NCBI GenBank assembly: GCA_034509425.1
Contig: JAVTVJ010011239.1
Span: 29,587 to 93,586, forward strand
Reading direction: 5' to 3'
Length of the DNA stretch: 64,000 nt
Origin: Eopsaltria australis
Lineage: Eukaryota > Chordata > Aves > Passeriformes > Petroicidae
In this document: positions 20,237 through 32,245 of the stretch, piece after piece
How positions within the stretch are numbered: the stretch's first letter is position 1
Layout of the letters: each line of letters starts with the position of its first letter
Translations under genes and position numbers: made by a program
Notes under the pieces: model-generated
Seen by the model: the letters and a program-made list of their open reading frames with translations, nothing else
Databases searched by the model: none
What the model was told of the DNA's origin: nothing

Positions 20237-22128
20237 CTGGGGCGTTTTGATGATAAAACTGGTGGGACATCTTGGCTTGCGCGAAGGTGTCAGGGACGTT
20301 AGCTGACTGCAACTGCGCAGCCATTGCCAAGGCGTCTTCCCTGCGGTTCCCCTCACTGATGTACCCAGGAAGGTCTTGATGCGATCTCACATGCATCACG
20401 TGAAATGGGTGCTCTCGGTGGGACAACAGGAACACTAGCTGCGAGAGCAGCCCGAACAAATTTGGGTTGGAGACCTCCTTAAGTAAGCTGTGTTCTGCTC
20501 TGATAGTGACCCCAGCAACATAAGCCGAATCAGTGACTAAATTGAGAAGTTCCTGGAACCTCTCAAAGACTGACGACGGCTGCTAGTTCTGCAATTTGTG
20601 GGGATCCCTCCACCACATGGACCTCAGATTCCCACTTCTGGGTCCGAGGATCCTTCCAAGTCATGACTGACTTGTGAGAGGATCCTGAGCCGTCGGTGAA
20701 AACCGTCAGAGCTCCTTTTACAGGCTTTTTTGACAGCATAAACTTTGGAGCCAAATTAAAATTTGTGTTAAACAGATGGTGTTTTAATTTCTCGCCGGTA
20801 ATTTTGCCTGGGAAACTGTCGAGAGAGAACTGAAGGCTCTCATTGGACTGGATTAACTTCTCCAAGTCCTCATCTTTCCAAGGAACACGTATGCATGAAA
20901 AATCGCATCCCGCAAGGGTGCGGAGCCTGGTCCTCGCTCTGGTGATCAGCGAGGCCACTAGCTCTTGTGGCGTGGTGATAGTCTTGGACGGAGTATGAGG
21001 GAGGAACACCCACTCTATGATTAAGAGGGGGTCCTTCAACCTCCCATCCCATTGAAATATCAATGCATGGTATTGTGGGACCTGCCCCAGGATGGTAAGC
21101 TGAAAGGGCAGGTCCGGGGCCACTCTATGGGCGTGCCGGGAGGCTAAGGCTTTGCGCACCTTACCTATGAAAGCCCTGGCATCTGTGGTGAGCTGCTTCG
21201 GAGAGTCCAGTCCCTCGCCGCCCTTCAGAAGGTCGAACAAGGGGGCGAGGTCCGCCGTCGTCAGCCCTAGCAGAGGACGAACCCAGTTGATGCTGCCGCA
21301 GAGTTGGTGGAGTTCTCTCAGTGTCCTGGGCTCGTCCACGATTTCAAGCTGCTGGGGTGCGACGGTCCGCTCTCCGATGCGGATGCCGAGGTACTTCCAT
21401 GGTAGGGTGCGTTGTACCTTGTTTGGATGGATGATCATTCCGGCACGCTCGATGGCACTGATGGTGGCTTTCAATGTCAGGTCCAAAAGATGCTCCGAGG
21501 GAGCACATACAAGGACGTCGTCCATGTAATGGAAAATTATGGATTTCGTGAAGGCTTTCCTCACTGGCGACAGTACTCGGGCTACGTACCACTGGCAGAT
21601 TACAGGGGAATTTTTCATTCCCTGCGGTAAAACCCGCCAATGGTACCTTTCCTGGGGCGCCTGCCTGTTTACTGATGGAACTGAGAAGGCAAAGTGCGGC
21701 GCATCATCCGGGTGCAACGGGATCGAAAAGAAGCAGTCCTTGATGTCAATGACTGCGAGTGGCCACGCTCGGGGGAGCATTGCTGGGGATGGTAATCCGG
21801 GCTGAAGGGGCCCCATGTCGACAATGACTTCATTGATCTTGCGTAGGTCGTGGAGGAGCCTCCACCCGCCTCCGCCAGCCTTACGGATGACAAAGACAGG
21901 GGAGTTCCAAGGGCTGTCTGATGGAACGACATTACCCTTGGAAATTTGCTCTTCCACGAGGGACCGTAGGGCGCTTAACTTATCTTTGGTAAGGGGCCAC
22001 TGCTCCACCCACACCGGCTTGTTGGTCTTCCAAGTAAGAGGTGGAACAGAGCCATGGGTGGCGCGCCCAGCAGCGGCCCCGGCTAGAAATCCCCTGGTGT
22101 ATCTGGGATTTCTAGCCTGGTCCCCCAT
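20237..22128 (-). pseudogene. ERVK-like pol (RT-RNase H-start of IN), truncated
   Basis: The reverse transcriptase frame runs 22128-20563 with an LPQG fingers motif near 21640 and YMDD at about 21520. RNase H carries FTDGSG (about 20695), IAELAA (about 20590) and TDSAY (about 20535). The frame shifts near 20570 and continues to the start of the integrase zinc domain (SHQFYHQ, about 20260) before the ERV-L LTR cuts it. The start overlaps the end of pro by about 45 bp in the -1 frame, the usual pro/pol frameshift arrangement. Confidence 0.8.
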
Positions 22129-22907
22129 TGCGACAACAGATCCCTGCCCCAGAGGTTGAAGCCGGAGGCCACTACGTACGGTCTTACCGTGGTTACATGA
22201 CCGTCCGGCCCCTCCACCAGGATGTTACTGGTGGACTTCTGGGGCATAACAGCTCCCCCAAGGCCACAGATGTTCTCGGTAGAGGGCTGGAGCCCCCACC
22301 CGGGTGGCCACTCTGCTGCTGAAATGATTGTCACATCCGATCCTGTGTCCATCATGCCCCAGATGTGCACTGCTGCCTTGCTGTTTTTGAGGCGGCACGA
22401 CAGGGTGGCCTTGTCAGTTCCCAGGAGTTCTGAATACATTTCCTGTGGTGTCATTTTTGCTCTCGGGAGATCTTCAGGAATTACAATCGTGTGTGCCAGC
22501 CATTGGCCCCTGGGCATAAACCAGGGAGCTGAGTGGCAAGCCGCGGTAATTTTAAAAGTCTGACCAGGAACTGCAGCTACAATTTGTGGGAGAACAAAGA
22601 GCCCGGGGGGGCCCCTGGTGGAATCTCCTATAACCAAAAGCTCAGTTCTTTCGTAAATGTCTCCACAAAGGAACACATTATAGCCGCAGAAGTCTGTATG
22701 TGTGACATGTTGAGGGTGGGCACTTACCAGGTGAAACGTGGTCCTGTCCTTGGTTGCTGGAGCGTCTCCCTCTCCCGCCGATGGTGAGGCGGGCGGTCTC
22801 ACCGGAGCGGCGATGGTGGTCCCGGTGTTGTCAGCATTTAATTTGGTGTCACAGCACGGTGCTGTACCGTGCTCTTCTGCCCGTTTCCCTGGTGCTGGCA
22901 GCAACAT
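22083..22907 (-). CDS. ERVK-like pro: dUTPase-like domain and aspartic protease
   Basis: A 274-residue ORF in a frame different from both gag and pol, overlapping gag by 70 bp and pol by 46 bp. The N-terminal half (about residues 60-165) resembles the dUTPase-like domain that betaretroviruses place before protease. The C-terminal half holds DTGSDVT (about 22375), the aspartic protease triad with an acidic variant, then GLGG and a conserved LWGRDLLSQW segment. It has no internal stop, unlike its neighbours. It matches the + strand pro at 27504-28205 in order and motifs. Confidence 0.75.
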   Translation of the reverse strand: MLLPAPGKRAEEHGTAPCCDTKLNADNTGTTIAAPVRPPASPSAGEGDAPATKDRTTFHLVSAHPQHVTHTDFCGYNVFLCGDIYERTELLVIGDSTRGPPGLFVLPQIVAAVPGQTFKITAACHSAPWFMPRGQWLAHTIVIPEDLPRAKMTPQEMYSELLGTDKATLSCRLKNSKAAVHIWGMMDTGSDVTIISAAEWPPGWGLQPSTENICGLGGAVMPQKSTSNILVEGPDGHVTTVRPYVVASGFNLWGRDLLSQWGTRLEIPDTPGDF

Positions 22908-24885
22908 GGGCAGAGCACCGCTCCGGGACGTGCGGGAGGCTTAGAACAAGAGGTGTTATTTCTCCGGGGCTTTGGACAAAAGCGTGCAATGTGCCCACCC
23001 TGTCCACAGTTATAACACTTGTTATGTCCAGTTCGGTTGTTGTCAATTCCAGGGGTGGCAGCCCCCGCTGCTGCCACATACCTCCTTTGCTGTTGGGGTC
23101 CGCGGCCTGGAGGAGGGGGTGCTACTGATGGCTCGGGGGTGATCTCGGCGCACGCTTCCAACATTGCCTCTAAGGTGGGCCGAGGCAATTTAGGGAGGGT
23201 TTTTAGGACTGCCTTGCAGGCAGCATTGGCATTGGTGTATGCCACTGACCGGAGGAGCTTTGCTTGGTTTGAGGGGTCTTCCTCCTGTTTCTCGAGAGCC
23301 ATCCTCACTCGGCCCACAAACTTAACAAAGCTCTCCTCCGGCTGTTGCCTGATGGTGGCATACCCATCTGAGGGCACCTCTGCAGATGGTAACGTCAGGA
23401 GGGCCCTGAGTGCAGCCTGCTGTATGTCTCTAATAGCCCTCGTTGGGAGCTGTGCAGCCTGCTCCTCACCCTTGCTAAAGTCCCCCTCGCCTGCTAGGTG
23501 GTCCATTGTCAGGTCATCGACCTCATCCTCCCCATCATATTCTCCCAAGAGGTCCTCTAGCAGGCGTTTCCAAGCCCTTTCCCATAGCATGTAATTTTTA
23601 GGAGCCAGGATCCCTTCCATGATCGACTTAAGGTCCTCCGAGACTAAGAGGTTGGACCTAAAGGTTGCCCAGAGCATGCCCTGGCTGTAAGGTGATTCCA
23701 GCCCGTGGTCGCTGATCATCTTACATAGATCTCGCAGCTGGGAGAATGGGAAAGGCTCCCACCGGGGATTCCGCCCACGCCTGCCCAGGGAGACCGGTAG
23801 GGCTACCAGGCCTTGTCCCCCCTCCTGGGCCGTGCCCCGTAGGCCCCCGGGTTCTAGGTGATCTGAACCCGGGCAGGCCTGGGCCCGGTCCCAGGCCTCG
23901 GCACCAGCCTCGGCCTGTGGGCCTCCAGGTTCTAGGCTCCGGGGCCCGGGGTGCCGGCAGGCCTCGGCCTCCCCCCTCCCGAGTTCTAAGCTCCGAGGCC
24001 CAGAGTGCCGGTAGGCCCCGGCCTCCTCCCTTCCGGGTTCTAGGTGTCGAGGACTGGAAGGGGGGGCGTGGGAACCGGAGCCGGAGAGGGCGGCGCGCGA
24101 GGGGACAGGTGCCGCGCGGGGCCGGCAGGAGGTCCCGATGGGATGGGAGGGGCCCGACGCGATACCACGCCCCGACGCGACGTCGGCGGCGGGACAGCCC
24201 TGCCCACGGAGGACTCCGTGGGCAGGCGCAGGGTAGGAGTCCGGGGAAGGGGGGGGGTCCCGCGCAAAGTGGCTCTTGGCACCAAAACGGGGGGTGGAAG
24301 GCGCGCTGGCCGCGAGGCCGGCACCGTTTTGTTTTTCGCGGCGGCCATCTTCTCTAATAGAAGTACGATAAGGTGGGGGGGGGGGGTAACGGGTGCAACC
24401 GGGAACTCGGGCATAGGTAAAAGATCTAAGGGAAGGTCCGGTGCAGAGGGGCCCTCTCCCCACCGGTCAGGGAGCGCCGGAGATTGCGGGGGATCGAGGG
24501 GAAACGACACCCGACGCAATTCTCGACGCTTCAGGGAAGAGGGGTGCGGAGAGTGGGGTGGTAGGGAAGGTGGAGTAGGAGGAACTGGGGTCTCAACTTT
24601 CCCCTTAGGAATTGCCCTCAAAGAATCGCAAATTAAAATCAAAACTGAATAAAAACGAGTCACCCGAACATCTCCCTGTCTAATTTTCCTAGTTAAAGAA
24701 TCCCCAACTTTGTCCCAAAAACCCAGATCTCGAACTGAGTCTGAAGAAACCGAGGGAAACTGAATAAAAACCCATCTAACGAATTCCCTTAAAAGAGGCT
24801 TCAAAAAATGCTTCCCCTCCGCGGTTAAAACTCCCTTAATTTGGGAGTAAAACCCCTTTTGCTGCCTGGAAAGCCGGGCACCCAT
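22838..24885 (-). pseudogene. ERVK-like gag (MA, Pro-rich region, CA, NC) with one frameshift
   Basis: Matrix starts at ATG 24885 with MGARLSRQQ, whose Gly2 could be myristoylated, and runs into a Pro-rich region ending at 24040. The capsid/nucleocapsid frame is open from 24463 to 22838, so at least one frameshift lies between about 24460 and 24040. Capsid begins near WEPFPFSQL (about 23760). A single CCHC zinc knuckle (CYNCGQGGHIARFC) lies at about 23015. The Pro-rich region holds imperfect repeats around PRSLEPG. The region is extremely GC-rich and CpG-rich (23800-24350). Confidence 0.78.
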
Positions 24886-25244
24886 AACGGCAGCAACTCC
24901 TAGCCGAGGTAAAACGGACAACGTAAAAAACTAAAGCTAACGCGGTGGGGTCAGGGGAAAATCTTAAACCCACTTTTCGGACGCTGCGCAGCGATTTTAC
25001 TCCGCGTGCCGGGTCCCGGATTCCTGGCACGTCTCCCGTCCCTGACCGCCGGTCACAGTCCTCTGGCTAGGGCAGTGTGGTGACCAAGGCTCCCTCCTCA
25101 CTCCGTCGGGAGAGAGGTTGCTCGATCTCCCCTCCCGAAGAGTCCACTAGAACGCGGAGCTCTTCAGGAAGGGCGGCTGACGCTGCAACGGCGCGCTTCT
25201 GGCGAAGGTCGCTCCGATGAGGCAAGCGGTCAAGCTGACCAAAT

Positions 25245-25262
25245 GCCACACGTTGGGCGCCA
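25245..25262 (-). other. Primer-binding site of the - strand ERVK element (tRNA-Lys)
   Basis: On the - strand, TGGCGCCCAACGTGTGGC matches the tRNA-Lys primer complement with one mismatch. It lies two bases after an LTR ending in ACA. Confidence 0.75.
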
Positions 25263-25264
25263 GC

Positions 25265-25850
25265 TGTGGCCGTCCGCCTGCCTCCTCGGTGGAGTGGAGG
25301 TGGCTACTAGCAAAGGTGGAGGCGACTTGGGTCCTCGGAGGCCAGCCTTGTTCCCAGTCGCTGAGCGAATCTTGCCCTCGCTCCCTGCTAGCTGCTTGGT
25401 AGGCGAACTCTCCCACACCTCAGGGAGATCTTCCAACCCCGGGAATGAAGAGACACAGACACGAGGTTCTGCACTCTGTGACACCGGGGGTCGGAGGACC
25501 TCAATTCCCCTGTGACACAATCTTTTATTGTTCCCCCGGTGACCAATCACCGGGCAGCAGGGGGGAGGAACCGGGGAGGAGCAGGGGACAGGGAGCTAAC
25601 CAGGGATAGAAGGGGGATGAGAGAGGGTTACAGACAGGGGAATGATACAATGAACAACCAAGTAACTGAGAACTCTCTAGAAAACTGGGGGTGACTGACT
25701 GAGATGGGCAGGTGGCGCTCCCCAATGAGCCCTGGGGGTGTTCACCTGTCTCGAGCCCAGCCTCTTCTGGGCTAAACTATTGTTTGCTCCACCTCAGGGG
25801 AGCACTCCTGCTCCCCCCAGGGCTTTTTCATTGGAAATTCTTCTTCTGGG
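25265..25850 (-). repeat. 5' LTR of the - strand ERVK element
   Basis: The U5 end is fixed by the primer site. On the - strand AATAAA (forward 25524-25529) lies about 260 bp before that end, so R/U5 is well placed. The U3 start cannot be fixed because no second LTR exists to compare. The limit given is where the opposite-strand gag reading begins. Confidence 0.6.
25524..25529 (-). terminator. AATAAA in the ERVK LTR
   Basis: AATAAAAG on the - strand follows a GTGATTGGTCACC segment typical of a U3/R boundary. Confidence 0.5.
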
Positions 25851-25857
25851 GTAACCT

Positions 25858-27477
25858 GCACCACCGCCACACCTGCGGCGCAGCCGCGCCAGAATTGCCG
25901 CTGCCACCGCTGCCACTGCCACCACCGTCACCACCGCCGCTTGCCCCGGCGGCTATTGCGACCCCAGTCCCGACTGCGAGCAACGCATGGTCCCCTGCTG
26001 TATTCCCAGCGACCGTAATAAGCTCCATCGAGCCTGCCTCCGTCCCGCCCTTGGGGGCGGGCACACAGGGACACCCGGCGCTGGCAGCCGCTGCAAAAAC
26101 CAGCGCCGCCCCTGCCAGGGAAGTGGCTGCCGTGCATCTCCCAGCCTTAGCAATGCCCTGCGGCGCGAGCCCGCCCCAATCCTTTGCCGGCCCAGCGCCG
26201 GAGGGAGGGGAAGTGCCGTCGCAAAACCCAGGAGCGGCCAGTGTCCTAAGTGCCACAGCCCACGCCGCGAACCCCTTGACTGCCCAGCCTGGGATGCAAC
26301 AGCTGCCCAAGGAAGCAACCCCCCCCACCTACACCACCTGAATGAACTGTACCAAAATTCCACTGTCACCAGAGATTTTCAAACCCAGTCCACAAGCTCA
26401 CTGCCTTCCACACAGAGCACTGCCGCCTCTCCAGCGATAATTGGCCAAAACTTAGAAGCCCCCACTGCCTCCTGGAAGTCACTCCACATGCCACCAAGAA
26501 CAGAGACAAGCGAAACCGGTCAGCAAATCACAAATACCGAGATTTTTGCAGCCCCAGTTCAATATAACCCCCAAGGAGAGAACCCCCAATGGCAGCCAAT
26601 GGGCTTTCAAAATCTCAAAGAGATATGTAAAATTGCAAAAGAATTTGGCTGGGAATCATCATATTTTAAGAGCCTTTTAAACCTGACTTTTGAAACTCAA
26701 ACCCTAGTACCATATGATATAAAAACGATGATGTCTGGTATATTAAACGAAGCTCAATTCCGGGTCTGGGAAAGAACATGGCATGAACAATTAAAAGAAC
26801 TTTTACCTATTTACAAGGCAAACGACCAAACAGCTACTTTAACCCTAGATCACCTTTGTGGCCAAGGAGACATGAGCAAACCTCGAGACCAAGCCACCCA
26901 ACTGCCACCAGCAGTTCTAGTTGATATTAAAAACGCAGCAAAAAGAGCTTTATTGTGCCTGCCTTCCTCTGCTGCCCCTTCAGATGGTTATTCTGCAATC
27001 AAGCAAAGGCTTGACGAGAGCTTCGTGGACCTTGTAGAAAGATTAAGAGGGGCAGTAATGAAACAAATAGAAAATCCACAGTTGCAAAAAGAGCTAATAA
27101 GATCACTAGCTAAAGAAAATGCAAACATAGAATGTAAAAGAGTCCTCAAAACCTTGCCACGAAATCCAAAGCCAACAATCGCTCAAATGCTAGAGCTTTG
27201 TGCTGACATAATGCCTGAACAAACAGACTTTTCCCCCCAACAACCTCCATTTAAGGGAGCACCCAAGAAAACCGTAGGTGCCGCTGCGACGGCAGACAAT
27301 AATAAAGACACCCGCAAATGTTTCAATTGTGGGTCACCTCACCATTTTGCAAAGAACTGTCCCAAACCCCGAAAAATTAACAACCCTTCCAAGCCGTTTA
27401 CAGGTCCAGAAACACCTCAGCAACAGGGAAACTGGAAAACGAGCGAGGGGCAGCACCACACGCTGACACAAAACTAA
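25858..27477 (+). pseudogene. ERVK-like gag (Pro/Ala-rich region, CA, NC), 5'-truncated and frameshifted
   Basis: A Pro/Ala-rich reading runs to a stop at 26339-26341 and the capsid-nucleocapsid frame is open to 27477, so a frameshift lies before about 26340. Capsid starts near QWQPMGFQ (26590) and shows the same order of helices as the - strand gag. A CCHC zinc knuckle (CFNCGSPHHFAKNC) lies at 27319-27360. No matrix start is present. Confidence 0.75.
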
Positions 27478-27503
27478 AGGCTGCAACACCGATCCCTGCC
27501 ATC

Positions 27504-28205
27504 GTGTCCCCAGCGAAACCACCAGGACCTTCGAACACCTGGGCCCCGCGTCTAAACTTGGTGAGTGCAACTGCCAACAACTTCACAAAACCCACATTCC
27601 ATCATATCACAGTTTCAGTTTCAGGAAACATCGACTCTCGAACTGACATTCTAGTGGTGGGAAACTCGTTGAGAGGACCACCAGAACTGTTTGTGTTACC
27701 TGAAATCCACACCGTGTCCCCTGGAATGAATTTCAAGATCACAGTCACTTGCACAAACACTCCCCGGTTTCTTCCACAATGGACTTGGGTAGCACAGGCC
27801 ATAGTGCTACCTAGAGACTTTCCTTGACTGCATCGAACCCCATGCACTTACTGGGCTGAGGTTGTTGGAGAAGACAAGCCAACTCTTAGCTGTAAATTGA
27901 CCAATGGAAAAGCCACAACTTATCTAGATGGGATGATAGACACAGGAGCGGATGTTACCATCATCTCCAAGGCAGATTGGCCAATGCAGTGGGCTTTGAG
28001 GCCTTCTGCGGGGACAGTTTCTGGTATTGGGGGAACCTCTCCTTCTATGAGGAGCATGAATTCAATCTCCATAGAGGGACCTGATGGTCACATAGCCTCC
28101 GTCAAGCCCTTTGTGGTACCATCAGGGTTCACCCTATGGGGTAGGGACCTCCTATCACAGTGGGGAACCCAGATAGAAATACCACCTCCTGCCACAAATT
28201 TTTAA
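27504..28205 (+). pseudogene. ERVK-like pro (dUTPase-like plus protease) with an internal stop
   Basis: The first part (27504-27827) matches the dUTPase-like half of the - strand pro and ends at a TGA. The same frame reopens with protease from 27897: DTGADVT at about 27939-27959, GIGG, then LWGRDLLSQW and the end at 28205. The single stop is the only obvious lesion. The end overlaps pol by 46 bp, as in the sister element. Confidence 0.75.
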
Positions 28206-30821
28206 TCGGGGCCACTGAGAGGCGCTCCACCCCAGCCCTGACTTGGAAAACTGATAAACCCATCAGGGTGGAACAGTGGCCCCTCTCCAAGGAGAAATTA
28301 AGTGCCCTCGAATCCCTAGTAGAAGAACAGCTTGCCAAAGGCAACATTGTTCCAACAGACAGCCTTTGGAACTCCCCTGTCTTTGTGATACGAAAATCCA
28401 GAAAAGAAAAGTGGAGGCTTCTCCACGATTTGCAAGAGATCAATAAAGTGATAGAAGAAATGGGTCCATTGCAGCCAGGTCTACCATCACCCTCTATGCT
28501 CCCCCGAGAGTGGCCTTTGGTAGTCATTGACATCAAGGACTGCTTTTTCAGTATTCCTCTTAACCCTCGCGATGCTCCTCGCTTTGCTTTCTCAGTCCCT
28601 TCGGTCAACCGGGAAGCCCCAATGAAGCGATATCACTGGAAAAAACTACCAATGGGTATGGTGAACGCCCCCGTTCTCTGCCAGTGGTATGTCTCCAAAA
28701 TCCTGTCACCTGTTCGAAAAAGCCTTCCCCAAAGCAATCATTCTTCACTACATGGATGATATATTAGTTTGTGCCCCTCAAAAAGAATATCTAGACACCA
28801 CCCGGAAAGAGACTGTGAAAGCCATCGAAGGTGCAGGCATGGAAATTCAATCTGAAAAGATTCAACACACCTGCCCCGGGTTGTACCTCGGCATTCGCAT
28901 CAGCGAAAGAACCATTGCACCCCAGCAACTCGTCATCCAAGATGACCCCAAAACCCTACGGGACCTACACCAGCTCTGTGGGTCCATCAACTGGGTTCGT
29001 CCTCTGCTAGGTCTGATGACAGAAGACCTCGCCCCCTTGTTCCAGCTTCTGAAAGGATGCAAAGGTCTGGACTCGCCAATTGCCATCACTCTGGAGGCCA
29101 GGGACGCTATTGGTAAGGTGCAACAAGCGCTCTCTTCCAAGCAAGCGCATCGGACAGCTCCAGAACTGCCTTTCAGGTTCATCATACTAGGAAAGGTACC
29201 ACACCTACATGGACTGATATTTCAATGGGACGAGAAGTTGAAAGATTCACTTCCCATCATAGAGAGGGTTTTTCTTCCACACCAGCCTTCCAAAAGTATT
29301 ACAGCACCACAAGAACTGGTTGCTCAGTTGATTAAAAGAGCCCGAAAAAGACTCCGCACCCTGGCAGGGTGTGATTTTTCATGGATTTATGTTCCTTGGC
29401 GAATGAAAGATGTAGAGGAATTACTCCAAACCAACGAGCCCCTCCATCTAGCCCTCGACAGTTTTCCAGGCCAAATCACAGGTCACAAATTGAAACACCA
29501 TCTCTTTAATACTAAATTTAATTTAGCACCCAAATTCCTCCGAAGTAAAACACCCTTAAATGCCCTGACAGTCTTTACAGATGGCTCAGGGTCCTCTCAT
29601 AAGTCAGTACTGACCTGGAAAAACCCAGAGACTCAGGAGTGGGAATCTGAAGTTCAAGTAGTAGAAGGATCCCCACAAATTGCAGAACTAGCAGCTGTTG
29701 TCAGGGTGTTTGAGAAATTCCAGGAACCTCTAAATTTGGTCACAGATTCAGCATATGTGGCCGGAATGACTGCTAGAGCAGAACACTCACTCCTCAAGGA
29801 AGTAGACCACCCAAAACTCTTTGGGTTGCTCTCAAGATTAGTGTACTTGTTGTCACATTGAAAGCACCCCTTCCATGTCATGCACATGAGATCGCACACA
29901 GATCTCCCTGGATTCATTGCTGAGGGAAACCGCAGGGCAGATGCCCTAGCTATGCCAGTGCAAATGTCCAATGTTCCTGATGGCTTTGCACAAGCCAAAC
30001 TCAGCCACCAGTTTTTTCATCAAAATGCCCCAGCTCTCAAGCGAATGTTTCACCTTTCCCTTGAGCAGGCTCGAGCAATAGTAGCTACCTGCTCAAACTG
30101 TCAGAAATACCAAATCCCCTCCCTAAATCCAGGAGTGAACCCCCGGGGACTCAACAGTTGCCAGATTTGGCAAATGGATGTCACTCACGTCGCCCAGTTT
30201 AAACGGTCAAAATTTGTGCATGTATCTGTAGACACTTTCTCAGGAGCAGTCTTTGCCTCTGCTCACACTAGTGAGAAAGCAAAAGATGTCACTAAACATC
30301 TCATGATGGCCTTCTCTATGCTGGGGACACCACAAGAAATAAAAACTGACAATGGGCCCACATACACTTCCCACAAGTTTAAAGAATTCCTTCAACAATG
30401 GGGGATCAAACATGTTACTGGCATCCCTCATTCTCCCACAGGTGAATCCATTGTAGAACGCACCTACCAGAACATCAAAAAGCTCCTTAACCAGCAGCAA
30501 AGAGAAACAGAAAAATTATCACCTATAGAGCGCCTTTGTAAAGCTCTTTTTACCATCAACTTTTTAAACAATTCATTCGCTGAACCTGTCCCCCCCATGT
30601 TTCGGCATTTTTCTAATTCGACTCAAGCCAAATTAAAAGAACAACCGCAGGTGCTGGTTAAGGACCTTGAAAGCAGACAAGTAAAGGGGCTCTATCGACT
30701 GATTGTTTGGGGAAGAGGGTATGCTTGTGTTTCTACCTCAGCAGGACCCATGTGGGTACCAGCGCGTAACATCAAACCCTATCGAGAAGCAAGCCCTGAA
30801 AACAGTGATGCAGACAAGTAA
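28160..30821 (+). pseudogene. ERVK-like pol (RT-RNase H-IN) with one frameshift and one stop
   Basis: RT starts at 28160 and shifts frame between 28689 and 28759. YMDD (28751-28762) and RNase H (FTDGSG about 29575, IAELAA about 29680, TDSAY about 29745) lie in the second frame, which ends at TGA 29859-29861. The same frame resumes in 29880-30821 with integrase: an HHCC zinc domain (SHQFFH...CSNC, about 30004-30104) and DDE residues in WQMDVTH (30170-30190), KTDNGP (30345-30362) and GESIVERT (about 30443-30466). The integrase part is fully open at 313 residues. Confidence 0.8.
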
Positions 30822-31097
30822 CAAGAGAAAGACAAAGCAGCGTGGAAGACGCCGTAAAGAAGAAGACAGAGATCCACCGAAGCGACGAAACAGTTTTTAA
30901 ACCCCCTGTCTTTTCAGAGTTTCCCCCCAGATGTTTCCCTAGTGTGTTTCCCAAACCTAACCCTATCCCGGTGGGGGGAGGAGAAAAAATGAGAAATGCT
31001 TTCATTAAGTAGCTAAGTTCTAATATTACCCAGTACCCTAATGTGTGTTCCCTTTCCGTTAAGGAAGGAAACCCTGAACCCCCAGAGAAGCCAGAAG

Positions 31098-32245
31098 ATG
31101 GAGACAACTCACCTCTCTCTGTGGCTGTTAGCCCTCGCCTTTTCAGGAGTGTCCCCATGGCTCGCTCAACAGCCAAAGGAAAACGTGTGGGTGACACTAA
31201 CAAAAGTATTAAAGCAGGACAGCATGTGCCTCAGTTTAGATAGTGCATCTAACCCCATGTCCACGTGCCTGGTCGGAGTCCCTGGGGACTCCAGAGAGTT
31301 CAAAGCTATGGGCAGAGGAGCTCACCCAGCCCATAGCTGGGACAGATGGATGAGGACCCTTCCTCATGCGAGCTCCGAACCCCAAGTGTTAGACTTGTTG
31401 GGGTCAGCCAAACCACACTATTGCACTCACTTTAGCACCGTATATAATTGGCAAGATTCTCCCTCTCGAAAGAGAGGACCATACAAAGATGTCTCACCAA
31501 TTGATAAAAAGTCTTACTCAGATTCCATATGGTGTAATGATACTGAAATCACATGGTCCAACTCCATCAAAGATCCCAAAGTGCTCCCTAATGGGGTATT
31601 CCTCATCTGTGGAGCCCGAGTATGGGCCGGAATACCTTCTCGTCTTAAAAGGGGTCCTTGCACTCTTGGAAAACTTACCCTGCTGGCACCTGACAAAACG
31701 CAAATCCTGAATTGGCAGAACAAATCCCAATTGGCACGCCACAAAAGGCAAATCCAAGATTTGGACCCAAATTGTGACAGCGAAGTCGTCAGTTGGTCAT
31801 TTTCAAAAAGGGTAGCTACCTCTATTTTTATACCCTGGGCAGCTGCAGCGAAAGCCCTCGGTGAGCTTTCTCACCTGGAGTGCTGGCTGGGTAAGCAAGC
31901 CAATCTGACCTCGAGTGCTCTGACACAGCTCCTAGAAGATGAGGAAACCACCAGGCAAGCAACGCTCCAGAACCGAGCAGCTATTGACTTCCTCTTACTA
32001 GCCCACGGGCATGGCTGTGAAGAGTTGGAAGGCATGTGCTGCTTGAACTTATCCTCCAACAGCCAAAGCATCCGCAAAACTCTCCAACAAATGAAAGACC
32101 AACTTCACCAGCTGAAGACAGAAGGCAAAGATTGGCTTGACCACTTGATGGACCAGTGGGGACTTTCAGGGTGGGGGGTCAGAATCCTCCGCTCAATTCT
32201 GTGGGTGTTACTAACAATTGTCATTACCTTGTGTGTTCTCGCTTG
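31098..32245 (+). CDS. ERV envelope gene, alpharetrovirus-style, interrupted near its 3' end
   Basis: A type I membrane glycoprotein gene. The ATG at 31098 begins a hydrophobic signal peptide (about residues 1-22). A surface subunit of about 200 residues follows, then a basic furin-type site (RHKR, about 31733-31744). The transmembrane subunit has an internal hydrophobic fusion segment flanked by cysteines (about 31772-31895), an isolated CX6CC motif (about 32013-32042), a heptad-like region and a membrane anchor at about 32180-32245. An internal, Cys-flanked fusion segment is typical of alpharetroviral rather than betaretroviral env. The frame is open up to the inserted LTR at 32246 and then reads into LTR sequence to 32327. 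The surface subunit looks short, so receptor binding cannot be judged. Confidence 0.75.

Larger units (their letters stand above)
20237..25850 (-). mobile_element. ERVK/betaretrovirus-like provirus on the - strand, 3' half missing
   Basis: Class II element with 5' LTR, tRNA-Lys primer-binding site, gag, dUTPase-like/protease and pol, each in a successive overlapping frame as in betaretroviruses. It ends abruptly at 20237 early in integrase, where an ERV-L LTR begins. No integrase core, env or 3' LTR is found in the window. The left limit of its 5' LTR is uncertain because the + strand ERVK element begins close by (about 25850). Confidence 0.8.

Noticed and set aside
23746..24652. Long GC-rich + strand ORFs
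   Set aside because: They are shadows of the CpG-rich - strand gag Pro-rich region; composition alone keeps them open.
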